A stretch of DNA of 21,085 bases from DATCDE01 sp038252405 (GTDB lineage: Bacteria; Actinomycetota; Actinomycetes; Prado026), in assembly GCA_038252405.1 (NCBI GenBank), contig JBBSAJ010000040.1, forward strand, positions 1-21,085. Reading direction: 5' to 3'. The position numbers were made by a program, and so were the translations under genes. The notes below the pieces were generated by a model. It searched no databases and was not told where the DNA came from. It saw nothing but the letters and a program-made list of their open reading frames with translations. Within the stretch, counting starts at the first letter, position 1. Every line of letters starts with the position of its first letter. Positions 6,890 to 14,009 of the stretch are shown in pieces.

Positions 6890-6911
6890 GGATTCGCACA
6901 GGATTCGCACA
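6890..6911 (+). repeat. 11-bp tandem duplication
   Basis: GGATTCGCACA occurs twice head to tail at 6890-6900 and 6901-6911. It is AT-richer than its surroundings and could be a protein-binding pair. Confidence 0.8.
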
Positions 6912-6927
6912 ACTCAGTGCCGAAAGG

Positions 6928-6940
6928 CCGCCTATCGGGG
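6928..6940 (-). repeat. 13-bp inverted repeat, right copy
   Basis: CCGCCTATCGGGG is the exact reverse complement of 5994-6006. The pair encloses 947 bp that contain the OB-like gene. I see no flanking target duplication. Confidence 0.75.
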
Positions 6941-7037
6941 GCCTACCCGTGTCGGTCCGGCGTGCAAACATGCAGGTCAGAGGCTCAACGACCCTGCTGG
7001 AAGGAGCAGTTCAGGTGCTACTACGGACCTCGAACTG

Positions 7038-7047
7038 CCGATAGGCG
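7038..7047 (+). repeat. Third copy of the 10-bp core CCGATAGGCG
   Basis: This copy is in the same orientation as 5996-6005 and inverted relative to 6929-6938. It lies 71 bp beyond the recombinase stop codon. Repeated short sites near an integrase can be arm-type binding sites. Confidence 0.55.
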
Positions 7048-7117
7048 ACGACTCCTTGGGCTGGCTAGTTGGCTGACGCAATGACGGAACCCCACTGGAT
7101 GACCGGCTTGCGTCGGA

Positions 7118-9514
7118 TCAGCTGGCCTGGAGCTCGCCCAGCTGCAGACGATCGGGGTCGCGGTCCACCAGGTAGTGCAGGAGGCTGCGCCGGGTAATGT
7201 GCCGGCCGCGGTCAATCTGGGCCGCGACCAGCGTTTCGTCGGCGACCAGCGCGTCGATCTCGGCGTCGCTGAGCCCGGTGGTGGCCCGCACCTGCGCCCA
7301 GGGAATCACCTCTCCCGCCGCAGCAGGCGACCGGCGGCTGCTCCGCTTCCCCGACGCCGTCCGTCGCGCCGCGGCCTTCGCGAGGCTGGCGCGCGTGACC
7401 ATGCGGCGGCCGTCGTGTGTGCGCTCGTCCTCCTCCAGGGTGCCGTCGGCGATCAGCCGGTCGACGGCGTACAGGCTCACCTGCAGGGTGATGACGGCGA
7501 CGGAGCGGGGGACGGCCCGCCGGTGCAGGTCGGCCTGGGCGCGGTAGTGCGCGCGCAGCCGCTCGGCGGTGGCGGGCGGGACGACGGAGTCCCGCTCCCC
7601 CAGCTTCTGCAGCGGCAGGTTCTGGGCGCGCACGTACTGGTACACCGTGTGGTAGGTCTGGTCGAGCTCCTCGGCGAGGTCGACCAGGGTGAACCGCCCC
7701 TCGAGTCGGTCGCGGACCGCGAGCACGTCGACCATCCGGGCGCGGCGCTCCGCGCCCCTGGGCCTGTCGGAAATCACGATCGCGGGGACCGTGCCGTCGG
7801 CCATCCACCGGCGGGCGGTCTGCACGGTGCAGCCGAGCTCGCGGGCCACCTCCTGCGCGGCCAGCAGTGGCTCGCCGTCGGCGTGAGGAACCATCAGCCA
7901 GCCGCGCTCGGCGAGCTCGGCGTCGATCCGCGGCGCGTCGGCCGCGAGGGCCTTCTGGTGGCCGGTGGTGCAGCGCAGCGGGGTCGGCACGGCCAGGCCT
8001 GCCAGCAGCTCGGTCGCGATGGTGGCCTGGATGACCTCGGCGACTTCGCGGGCCGGGCGCAGCGTCGGGTCGTCGAGGACGTAGTGCCGGTGGTGCACAT
8101 CGTCACCGGCGGCGTGCCCGGCGAACCGCTTGCGCTGGACCTCCTCGACCTTCTCCCAGGTGAGCTCGGTGATGACGGAGCGACGCATGGAGTGCGGGGT
8201 GATCGACAACATCTCCTCGCCCTGCTCGTCGTCCAGCCACGGCAGGTTCACCGCGACGGCCGCGACGCGCAGCGCGGCACGGAACCCGGCCTGGCCGGAC
8301 GTGTCGGCCCGGTTCAGCCCGGGGACCAGCCGGGCGTGGGCGTTGACCGTGCCGTCCTCGGCGGTGTGGAACACCGCGATGACCGTACGCAGCAGGTCCA
8401 TCAGGGCCGGCGGGGCGACGAGCACGCGGTGGGACTCCCTCGTCTTCAGGTCCTCGACCCGGTCGGTGACCGTCACGACGCCGGAGCTGCGGTCGCGGAC
8501 CGCGAAGCGACGCCCGCCCTGCGCGCGGATCACCACGATGCCGGGCCGGCCGGGGCCCTCGTCGACGATGTCCTCGACCAGCAGGCCGTAGGCCTCGCTG
8601 ATGCGCAGGCCGAGGATCCGCATCAGCCACAGCGCGGTCTGGTACACCACGTGCAGCCGGCCGGCCATCGCCGCGCAGGTGGTCAGGGCCACCAGCTGGG
8701 GCTTGGGCGAGGCCGGCCGGTCGGTCAGCGGCAGCTCGAGGCTGGCCCGGTCGGCGGGCACGGCGACGCCGTGGTCGGTGGCGTAGGCGCAGACGGCTTC
8801 GAAGACCCAGTGAAAGTCCTGCAGCACCTGCTGCGCGTAACCGTGGGTGCGCCGAGGGCCGCGGCGCAGCCCGCCCGGGCTGCCGGCGCCGACCGCCGAG
8901 GAGTACAGGTCGCCCACGCGGTAGGCGACCCGCCCGTCGTGGCGCTGCTGGGGCTGCAGCAGGCCGTCCCTCTGCCGGCGCTTGAGGGTGCTCTCCGACG
9001 GGGTGCCGGGCAGTGCCACCGCCTCGTCCATGGTGACCAGCGCGTCCGGGTCCAGGCCGTCGGGGACCCGCTGGTCGGTCGGGCTGCCCTGGCCGCGGGC
9101 CAGGAACAGACTCAGCGCCTTGACCTGATCGCGGGTCATCGTCTCGAGGAGCAGGTCGCGGGCCTCCATCCAGGTGGCGATCACCTCGATCCGCGCGGCG
9201 ACGCTGGCCTCCCGGGCGGGGTCGGCGCGGCGCAGCTCCTGGTAGTGCTCGACGGCCCAGTCCCCCGCCATGGCGCGGAACTCGGTGCCCCGGCGGGCCG
9301 GACGGGGCCGGGCGCCGGCCAGGTCGGCGGGGTCCGGGGCCAGCAGCGACCGGCCGGCGCGCAGGTCGGCGATCCCCGCGGCCAGCCACGCGTCGGCGGC
9401 TCGCTCGTCAGCGAACACATGCGCGGTTCGGCCCTTCGCGCCGGCGGCGGTCGGCAGCGCCCGGTAGTGGCCGCGGGCTGTCGCGCGCCGGGTGCCGGTC
9501 AGCGGGCGGGCCAT
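7118..9514 (-). CDS. Tyrosine recombinase/integrase with extra HTH segments
   Basis: This 798-residue integrase is about twice the usual length. The catalytic residues are complete: R304 (LGLRISEA), K357 (LKTRESH), H441-x-x-R444 (TPHSMRRS), H467 (FAGH) and the nucleophile Y478 (HHRHYVLDD). A core-binding region precedes it (about 225-295). Residues about 158-205 look like an excisionase-type HTH inserted before the core. After the catalytic domain come about 300 residues with four more helix-turn-helix-like segments: about 547-580 (EVARELGCTVQTARRW), 607-640, 670-712 and 735-782. Such a tail could bind arm sites or replace separate accessory factors. Its ATG is one base beyond the stop of the Xis-like gene, so the two are coupled. 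It would integrate and excise the element, probably at the initiator tRNA gene. Confidence 0.93.
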   Translation of the reverse strand: MARPLTGTRRATARGHYRALPTAAGAKGRTAHVFADERAADAWLAAGIADLRAGRSLLAPDPADLAGARPRPARRGTEFRAMAGDWAVEHYQELRRADPAREASVAARIEVIATWMEARDLLLETMTRDQVKALSLFLARGQGSPTDQRVPDGLDPDALVTMDEAVALPGTPSESTLKRRQRDGLLQPQQRHDGRVAYRVGDLYSSAVGAGSPGGLRRGPRRTHGYAQQVLQDFHWVFEAVCAYATDHGVAVPADRASLELPLTDRPASPKPQLVALTTCAAMAGRLHVVYQTALWLMRILGLRISEAYGLLVEDIVDEGPGRPGIVVIRAQGGRRFAVRDRSSGVVTVTDRVEDLKTRESHRVLVAPPALMDLLRTVIAVFHTAEDGTVNAHARLVPGLNRADTSGQAGFRAALRVAAVAVNLPWLDDEQGEEMLSITPHSMRRSVITELTWEKVEEVQRKRFAGHAAGDDVHHRHYVLDDPTLRPAREVAEVIQATIATELLAGLAVPTPLRCTTGHQKALAADAPRIDAELAERGWLMVPHADGEPLLAAQEVARELGCTVQTARRWMADGTVPAIVISDRPRGAERRARMVDVLAVRDRLEGRFTLVDLAEELDQTYHTVYQYVRAQNLPLQKLGERDSVVPPATAERLRAHYRAQADLHRRAVPRSVAVITLQVSLYAVDRLIADGTLEEDERTHDGRRMVTRASLAKAAARRTASGKRSSRRSPAAAGEVIPWAQVRATTGLSDAEIDALVADETLVAAQIDRGRHITRRSLLHYLVDRDPDRLQLGELQAS

Positions 9515-9515
9515 C

Positions 9516-9923
9516 TCAGCCGGCCTTCCGGGCCAGCAGCTCCAGGATCCGCTGCTGGTGCTGCACGGTCGCCGCGTGCTGGGCGGCCAGGGCCTGCGCC
9601 GCGGCGAGCTGCTCCTCCAGCCGGATGACCCGCTCGCGTAGCTCGCCCAGCTGCCGGGACTCCCGGCGGGCGGCCAGCTCCTGCTCGGCCTGGGCGACCA
9701 AGGCGGCCTCCAGCCGGCCGGCGGCGACCAGGTCGGCGATCGGGATCCGCCACGTCTGGGCCGGGCTGTCGTCCTGGGCGGCGCCGGGGTAGCGGCCGGC
9801 GCGCCGGTCCCGCTCGATGGTGTCGGCGGACCGCCCGGTCAGTGCGGCGGCCTCGGCGTAGGTCAGCCGTTGGGTGGGGGCCAGCGTGCCGGCGGCCGGC
9901 GGGGTGGCGGTTGCGGTGGTCAT
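9516..9923 (-). CDS. HTH/coiled-coil protein, probable excisionase or integrase partner
   Basis: The 135-residue product starts with a MerR/excisionase-like helix-turn-helix at residues about 20-62 (LTYAEAAALTGRSADTIERD, then WRIPIADLVAAGRL). A long heptad-rich helix follows (about 72-132), which predicts a coiled-coil dimer. The frame continues upstream to 10397 across the tRNA gene, so the ATG at 9923, just before the domain, is chosen; it has no strong ribosome site. The next gene, the recombinase, starts one base after its stop. A small HTH gene in this position is usually the directionality factor (Xis), but a repressor role is equally possible. The coiled coil is longer than in classical Xis proteins. 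Confidence 0.8.
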   Translation of the reverse strand: MTTATATPPAAGTLAPTQRLTYAEAAALTGRSADTIERDRRAGRYPGAAQDDSPAQTWRIPIADLVAAGRLEAALVAQAEQELAARRESRQLGELRERVIRLEEQLAAAQALAAQHAATVQHQQRILELLARKAG

Positions 9924-10279
9924 GCGGGTGGACCGTCCGGCGGCCCGGCCCGCGGTCAATCCCGGGGGGCGCCGGTCCCGGGCCGCCGGGCTCACCAGCG
10001 CCGCACGGCGCGTTGCCGGTGCCCCCGGCTGCCCCCCGGTGCGCCGGCCGGTGCGCTGGCCGGTGGCCCGGGCCGGGCTCGACACGCTCGACCGTGGGGG
10101 TGGGGCAGGCAGGGGGCGCCCCGGTGCAGCGCGGGGCAGCGAAGGCTCACCGGAGGCAGCAAGAAATAGAAACTCGGAAAGAAACCCCCCGGCGGGCCTG
10201 GGGGACACCCCAGATGTGGGCCACAAACACGTCGGCCCCCACAACATGTGGGGGCCGAGGTGGCGATTTCTCGCCTGTT
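9924..10279. other. Gap between the Xis-like gene and the tRNA; probable attachment-side DNA
   Basis: No gene is apparent in these 356 bp. The part nearest the tRNA holds small hairpins (GGCGA/TCGCC at 10262-10274, CTGGGG/CCCCAG at 10198-10213) and the tRNA terminator. At 10161-10185 is an A-rich patch with AGAAA three times, unusual for this GC-rich window. The promoter for the Xis-like gene and the recombinase probably lies here, but I cannot place it. Confidence 0.5.
10232..10258 (-). terminator. Terminator downstream of the initiator tRNA
   Basis: A 12-bp perfect stem (10232-10243 with 10247-10258) with a 3-nt loop lies 22 bp beyond the tRNA CCA end. On the minus strand the stem is TCGGCCCCCACA and its complement, followed by CGTGTTTG. 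It has the right place and strength to end the tRNA transcript and insulate the element. Confidence 0.8.
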
Positions 10280-10356
10280 TGGTAGCGGGGGCAGGATTTG
10301 AACCTGCGACCTCTGGGTTATGAGCCCAGCGAGCTACCGAGCTGCTCCACCCCGCG
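10280..10356 (-). tRNA. Initiator tRNA-Met (CAT)
   Basis: This is a full cloverleaf of 77 nt with encoded CCA. The acceptor strands are CGCGGGG and CCCCGCT, the anticodon arm is CTGGG-CTCATAA-CCCAG and the T-arm is GCAGG-TTCAAAT-CCTGC. Two initiator hallmarks are present: an unpaired first position (C1 against U72) and three consecutive G:C pairs in the anticodon stem. It is the likely integration target of the recombinase next to its 3' side. Confidence 0.97.
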
Positions 10357-10360
10357 TCGG

Positions 10361-10397
10361 TGACCCCAGGATAGGTCACGGTTGCACGGCTGACCAA
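10361..10397 (-). promoter_or_regulatory. Promoter of the initiator tRNA
   Basis: TTGGTC (10392-10397) and TATCCT (10368-10373) are separated by 18 bp, and transcription would start about 5 bp before the tRNA. A dyad GTGACC/GGTCAC (10360-10365, 10374-10379) brackets the -10. Confidence 0.7.
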
Positions 10398-10403
10398 ATC
10401 GGC

Positions 10404-13367
10404 TCAGCCGGTCACCGCCGCAGGCGACACCGTCGCCGAGGGGCTGGCCGACGCCGATGGGGACGGCGACGCGGTCGCGGCGGACGCGGCCACCGCTGCG
10501 GCGATCGCCTGCGACAGCCGTTGCTGCGCCTCGCCGTAGGCGGCGAAGTCGCCCGCCTTCAGAGCCGCCTCGGAGTCCTTCAGCGCCTGCTGGGCGTCGG
10601 TCAGCGCCTTGTCCAGCGCCGGGTTGTCGCCCCCGGTCGACGGCGTCGTCGGATTCGTGGGAGTGGTCGTCGTCCCCGAGTTGCCGGAGAACACCTGGTC
10701 GAGCGCGCCCTGCAGGGTGTCCGCGTAGCCGATCTTGTCGGCAAAGCCGACCAGCACCTTCTTCAGCAGCGGGTAGGACGCGCCCTGCGACGCCTTCACG
10801 TAGACCGGCTCGACGTAGAGCAGGCCGCCGCCGACCGGCAACGAGAGCAGGTTGCCTAGCTCGACGTCCGACCCGCCGCGTCGCAGCAGCGACAGCGACT
10901 CAGCCACCGTCGGGTTGGCCTCGAAGTTGTTCTGTACCTGTTCCGGCCCCGGCACCGTCGTGTTGCTGGGCAGTCGCAGCACCCGGATCGTGCCGTAGTC
11001 CGGTCCCGGTTCGGCGTCGACCGCCATGAAGGCCGCTAACGTCTGCCGGTTGTTCGGCGCGAACGTCGTGGTCAGCGAGAAGGACGGCGACGTCTGGTCA
11101 GGCATCTGCAGGGTCAGGTAGTACGGCGGCTGCGCTGCGGCGCCGGCCCCACGGTTGGTCGGGTCGTTGGGCACCTGCCAGAAAGCCTGGGCGCTGTAGA
11201 ACGCCTTCGCGTCGGTCACGTGGTACTTGGCGTACAGCTCGCGCTGCACCTTGAACAGGTCTTCCGGGTACCGGAAGTGCGCCATCAGGTCGGGCGCGAT
11301 CTGCGAGTAGGGCGTGACGCTGCCGGGGAAGGCTTTGCTCCACGCCTTGAGCACTGGGTCGGTGGTGTCCCACTGGTAGAGCGTGACGGTGCCGTCGTAG
11401 GCGTCCACGACGGCCTTGACCGAGTTGCGGATGTAGTTGACCTGCTCCTTGGGCTGGGCCAGCACCGCAGTCGTCGTCGTGGTCAGCGAGTCGGTGGTCG
11501 CCTCTCCGAGCGTGGTGCGCTGCGAGTACGGGTAGCCGTTGGTGGTGGTGTAGCCGTCGAGGATCCACACGATCTTCCCGCCCACCACCGCCGGGTACGG
11601 GTCGCCGTCGATGGCCAGCCAGGGCGCGACCTTCTCCACTCGGGTCCGCGGGTCACGGACGTAGAGGATCTTCGAGTCCTTGTTGATCAGGTCGGAGAGA
11701 AGGATGTTGCCCTCCTGGAACCGCACCGTGTACAGCAGCCGGTTGAACGTGGAGCCGACCGGCACGCCGCCCTTGCCCGTGTAGGTGTAGTTGGCCTGGC
11801 CGTTGGCGCTCTTGTCGTCGGGGTAGTCCAGCTCGCGCGGGGAGGCGCCCGACGGGGCACCGACGATCGAGTACTCCGGCGAGCGCTCGCCGAAGTAGAT
11901 CCGCGGCTGGGCCACATTGAGCAGGCCCAGCGGCGGGATGTCCGACTCGAAGAAGTCCGGGCTGCCGTCGGCGGCTGCGGTGTTGCCGTAGGCGGCCACC
12001 AACCCGTAGCCGTGGGTGTAGACGGCGTGGTCGTTGGCCCAGTTGCGCTGGCTGGCGTTCAACCCGTTGAGATCGACCTCTCGGACGGCGACCACGGCGT
12101 CCCGTGGCGTCCCCGCCGTCTCGTCCTGCGGGCCCAGCTGGTAGCGGTCGACGTCCAACGAGTCCGCGAAGTCGTAGAAGCCACGGATCTGCTGCAGCGC
12201 CTTGAACGTCGGCGACACCACCGCAGGGTCCATCAGCCGGATGTTCTTGACGGTCGCCTGGCTGGCCGCGAGCGCGCCCGGCTTGGCGGTCTCGGCCGCC
12301 TTGTACTCGGTCTCCTTCACGTCGGCCAGGTCGTAGGCCGAGCGGGTCGCCTCGATGTTGCGGGCGATGTACGGAGCCTCCTTGTCCGGCTCGCTCGGCT
12401 TGACCTGGAACTGCTGGACGATCGCCGGGTAGATGCCGCCGATGATCACTGCACTCAGCACGAGCAGCCCGAAGCCGATCCCCGGGGCCATCCAGTTGCG
12501 CAGCAGCACGGTCGCGAAGAACAGCACGGCGCAGACCAGCGCGATCCAGAACAGGATCGACTTCGCAGGCAGCACGGCGTTGATGTCGGTGTAGGTCGCC
12601 CCGCTGATGCGGGCGGAGTCCTTGACCACGAGGCTGTAGCGGTCCAGGTGGTAGGCGATCGCCTTGAGCAGGACGAAGACGCCCAGCAGCACCGCGATGT
12701 GGTTGCGGGCCGCCACCGTGGTCTTCTCCCCCGGCGTCTGCAGCCGCAGCCCGCCGTAGACGTAGTGGGTCACGGCCGCCGCGATGAGCGACAGGATGAC
12801 CACCGCGAAGCCGAACCCGACGAGGAACCGCCAAAACGGCAGCCGGAACGCGAAGAACGACAGGTCCGTGTTGAACTGCGCGTCCTTCGTGCCGAACGCC
12901 TGCGAGTTGCGGAACAGCAGCCAGGTGCGCCACTCCCCCGCGGCGGACCCGGCCGCCAGGAAGCCCAGCAGCAGTGAGCCACCGATGAGGATCACCCGGC
13001 GGAACGGGTCGAGGGCGACCCGGTAGCGATCCAGGTTCTGCTGCTCCGGCGACAGCCCGCGGAAGGCTGGACGGACCCGGTAGGCGAGCCAGACGTTGAA
13101 GCCGACCCCGAACGCCATGAGCGCGCCGAACACGATGAACAGCGAGGCCTGGGTGATCAGCTCGGTGGTGAAGACCCGGGAGAAGCCGATCGAGCGGAAC
13201 CACAGCAGATCGGTGTAGAAGCCGGCGAAGATCCAGAAGCCGATGACGACGACGCCGAGCACCCCCAAGGTGATGAGCAGCGCCCGGTTGCGGCGTCGGG
13301 GAGCGCGGACGGCGGCTGAACCGCCCGGTCGCGGTTCGTCAGGGTCACGCGGCATTTGGAAGCTCAC
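10404..13367 (-). CDS. UPF0182 family membrane protein
   Basis: This is a 987-residue integral membrane protein of UPF0182, a conserved actinobacterial family of unknown function. About seven transmembrane helices occupy the first 340 residues, the first near residues 28-50. A large extracytoplasmic region follows, with blocks such as YIARNIEATRSAYDL and AWQFAKL-free soluble sequence typical of the family. The C-terminus is low-complexity Ser/Ala/Pro. The reading frame is open to 13658, but the family sequence begins near 13367. I prefer the GTG at 13367 because TACGTT lies 6 nt before it (leaderless); the ATG at 13355, preceded by GGAGGGGTGAG, is the alternative and gives 983 residues. It is divergent from the PPA1309-like gene. 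Confidence 0.92.
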   Translation of the reverse strand: MSFQMPRDPDEPRPGGSAAVRAPRRRNRALLITLGVLGVVVIGFWIFAGFYTDLLWFRSIGFSRVFTTELITQASLFIVFGALMAFGVGFNVWLAYRVRPAFRGLSPEQQNLDRYRVALDPFRRVILIGGSLLLGFLAAGSAAGEWRTWLLFRNSQAFGTKDAQFNTDLSFFAFRLPFWRFLVGFGFAVVILSLIAAAVTHYVYGGLRLQTPGEKTTVAARNHIAVLLGVFVLLKAIAYHLDRYSLVVKDSARISGATYTDINAVLPAKSILFWIALVCAVLFFATVLLRNWMAPGIGFGLLVLSAVIIGGIYPAIVQQFQVKPSEPDKEAPYIARNIEATRSAYDLADVKETEYKAAETAKPGALAASQATVKNIRLMDPAVVSPTFKALQQIRGFYDFADSLDVDRYQLGPQDETAGTPRDAVVAVREVDLNGLNASQRNWANDHAVYTHGYGLVAAYGNTAAADGSPDFFESDIPPLGLLNVAQPRIYFGERSPEYSIVGAPSGASPRELDYPDDKSANGQANYTYTGKGGVPVGSTFNRLLYTVRFQEGNILLSDLINKDSKILYVRDPRTRVEKVAPWLAIDGDPYPAVVGGKIVWILDGYTTTNGYPYSQRTTLGEATTDSLTTTTTAVLAQPKEQVNYIRNSVKAVVDAYDGTVTLYQWDTTDPVLKAWSKAFPGSVTPYSQIAPDLMAHFRYPEDLFKVQRELYAKYHVTDAKAFYSAQAFWQVPNDPTNRGAGAAAQPPYYLTLQMPDQTSPSFSLTTTFAPNNRQTLAAFMAVDAEPGPDYGTIRVLRLPSNTTVPGPEQVQNNFEANPTVAESLSLLRRGGSDVELGNLLSLPVGGGLLYVEPVYVKASQGASYPLLKKVLVGFADKIGYADTLQGALDQVFSGNSGTTTTPTNPTTPSTGGDNPALDKALTDAQQALKDSEAALKAGDFAAYGEAQQRLSQAIAAAVAASAATASPSPSASASPSATVSPAAVTG

Positions 13368-13373
13368 CCCTCC

Positions 13374-13379
13374 AACGTA
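13374..13379 (-). promoter_or_regulatory. Putative leaderless -10 hexamer of the UPF0182 gene
   Basis: TACGTT on the minus strand ends 6 nt before the GTG at 13367. If used, the message starts at that GTG, and the purine-rich GGAGGG between them is not a ribosome site. Confidence 0.45.
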
Positions 13380-13468
13380 CCCAGGCAGGGGGCCCACGGC
13401 GCAGTGTGGAGTCCGAAGCGTGACCAGGCATCTCCCCGGGCGGCGGTCCGATGCAGCAGGATGGGCCG

Positions 13469-14005
13469 GTGACCACCCACCAGGCTGAGCTGCTGCGCGG
13501 CGTCGTCCGGGAGATCGAGGCCCACGTCGCGGCCGGCGGATGGGACCAGCCGGCCCGGCTGTTCGCGCTGGTCCGCACGGCGGCGCTGGTGGCCGACGAG
13601 CCGCAGCTCGCGGAGGCGCTGGGGATCGCCGCCGGGCCGGACGACGACACGGCGACACTCACCCCGGTCGAGCAGGACGAGCTGCCGGCCTACGAGTCCC
13701 TGGAGGACCTGCTGGCCGGGATCGGCTGGCCGGACGCCGTGGTCGGCACCGCGATCACCGTCGAGCGGGTGGTGCTGCCCTCCGAGGTCGAGCAGGAGCT
13801 GCCGCAGGACGAGGGCGCCGCGCTGCAGGTCCTCGCTGGGCACCCCGACCGGCAGGAGATGCGGCTCGCGGTGGCCGTGCTGCGGGACGGCAGCCGCTAC
13901 TGCGCGCTGCGGCTGCGCGCCCACGACGAGGCAGCTGACGTGATCGAGGGCGCGGACCTCGTCCCGTCCCTCGCCGACGCGCTGGCCGCGACCCTCGAGG
14001 ACTGA
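13469..14005 (+). CDS. PPA1309-like actinobacterial protein
   Basis: The 178-residue cytoplasmic protein matches, as I remember it, the PPA1309 family of unknown function that is often found beside UPF0182 and the PDZ protease. It has an N-terminal helix (HQAELLRGVVREIEAHVAAG), a region with WDQPARLFALV, and a beta-rich C-terminal half with AVVGTAITVERVVLP and MRLAVAVLRDGSRYCALRL. No catalytic motif is seen. The GTG at 13469 has AGGA 7 nt upstream and is preferred over the in-frame ATG at 13451. It lies between two minus-strand genes: divergent from UPF0182 on its left and convergent with the YlbL-type protease, whose stop is 4 bp away. The family name carries moderate certainty. Confidence 0.85.
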   Translation: MTTHQAELLRGVVREIEAHVAAGGWDQPARLFALVRTAALVADEPQLAEALGIAAGPDDDTATLTPVEQDELPAYESLEDLLAGIGWPDAVVGTAITVERVVLPSEVEQELPQDEGAALQVLAGHPDRQEMRLAVAVLRDGSRYCALRLRAHDEAADVIEGADLVPSLADALAATLED

Positions 14006-14009
14006 CCGC

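Larger units (their letters stand above)
6534..7117. other. Gene-free stretch with repeats
   Basis: No convincing gene lies in these 584 bp on either strand. The stretch contains a near-palindrome CCAGGGACGTTCCTGG at 6610-6625 (85 bp before the start at 6533), an 11-bp tandem repeat at 6890-6911, the inverted 13-mer at 6928-6940 inside a wider AGGCC/GGCCT dyad (6925-6929, 6940-6944), and a further CCGATAGGCG at 7038-7047. A possible 24-codon plus-strand frame at 6970-7043 has nothing to recommend it. Confidence 0.6.
2357..10279. mobile_element. Probable integrative element next to the initiator tRNA gene
   Basis: The interval holds a tyrosine recombinase, an Xis-like HTH protein, a P4/D5-type SF3 helicase, a ribbon-helix-helix protein and several unrecognised genes. 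It abuts the 3' end of an initiator tRNA gene. Beyond that tRNA the gene content is core chromosome. This is the usual layout of a tRNA-targeted integrative element, with the integrase transcribed away from the tRNA. No conjugation (FtsK/Tra) or phage structural gene is visible. The left limit given here is only the helicase stop codon: I could not find a second copy of the tRNA 3' end, so the element may extend past position 1. Confidence 0.55.

Noticed and set aside
6970..7043. 24-codon plus-strand frame after the recombinase
   Set aside because: Too short, with no good ribosome site at its ATG and no similarity; probably chance.
7175..9628. A plus-strand open frame of 817 codons opposite the recombinase
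   Set aside because: It is the antisense shadow of GC-rich codons; the minus strand encodes all recombinase catalytic residues and this frame shows no domain.
9924..10397. Upstream extension of the Xis-like frame
   Set aside because: It would translate across the tRNA gene and its terminator; the HTH domain begins just after the ATG at 9923.
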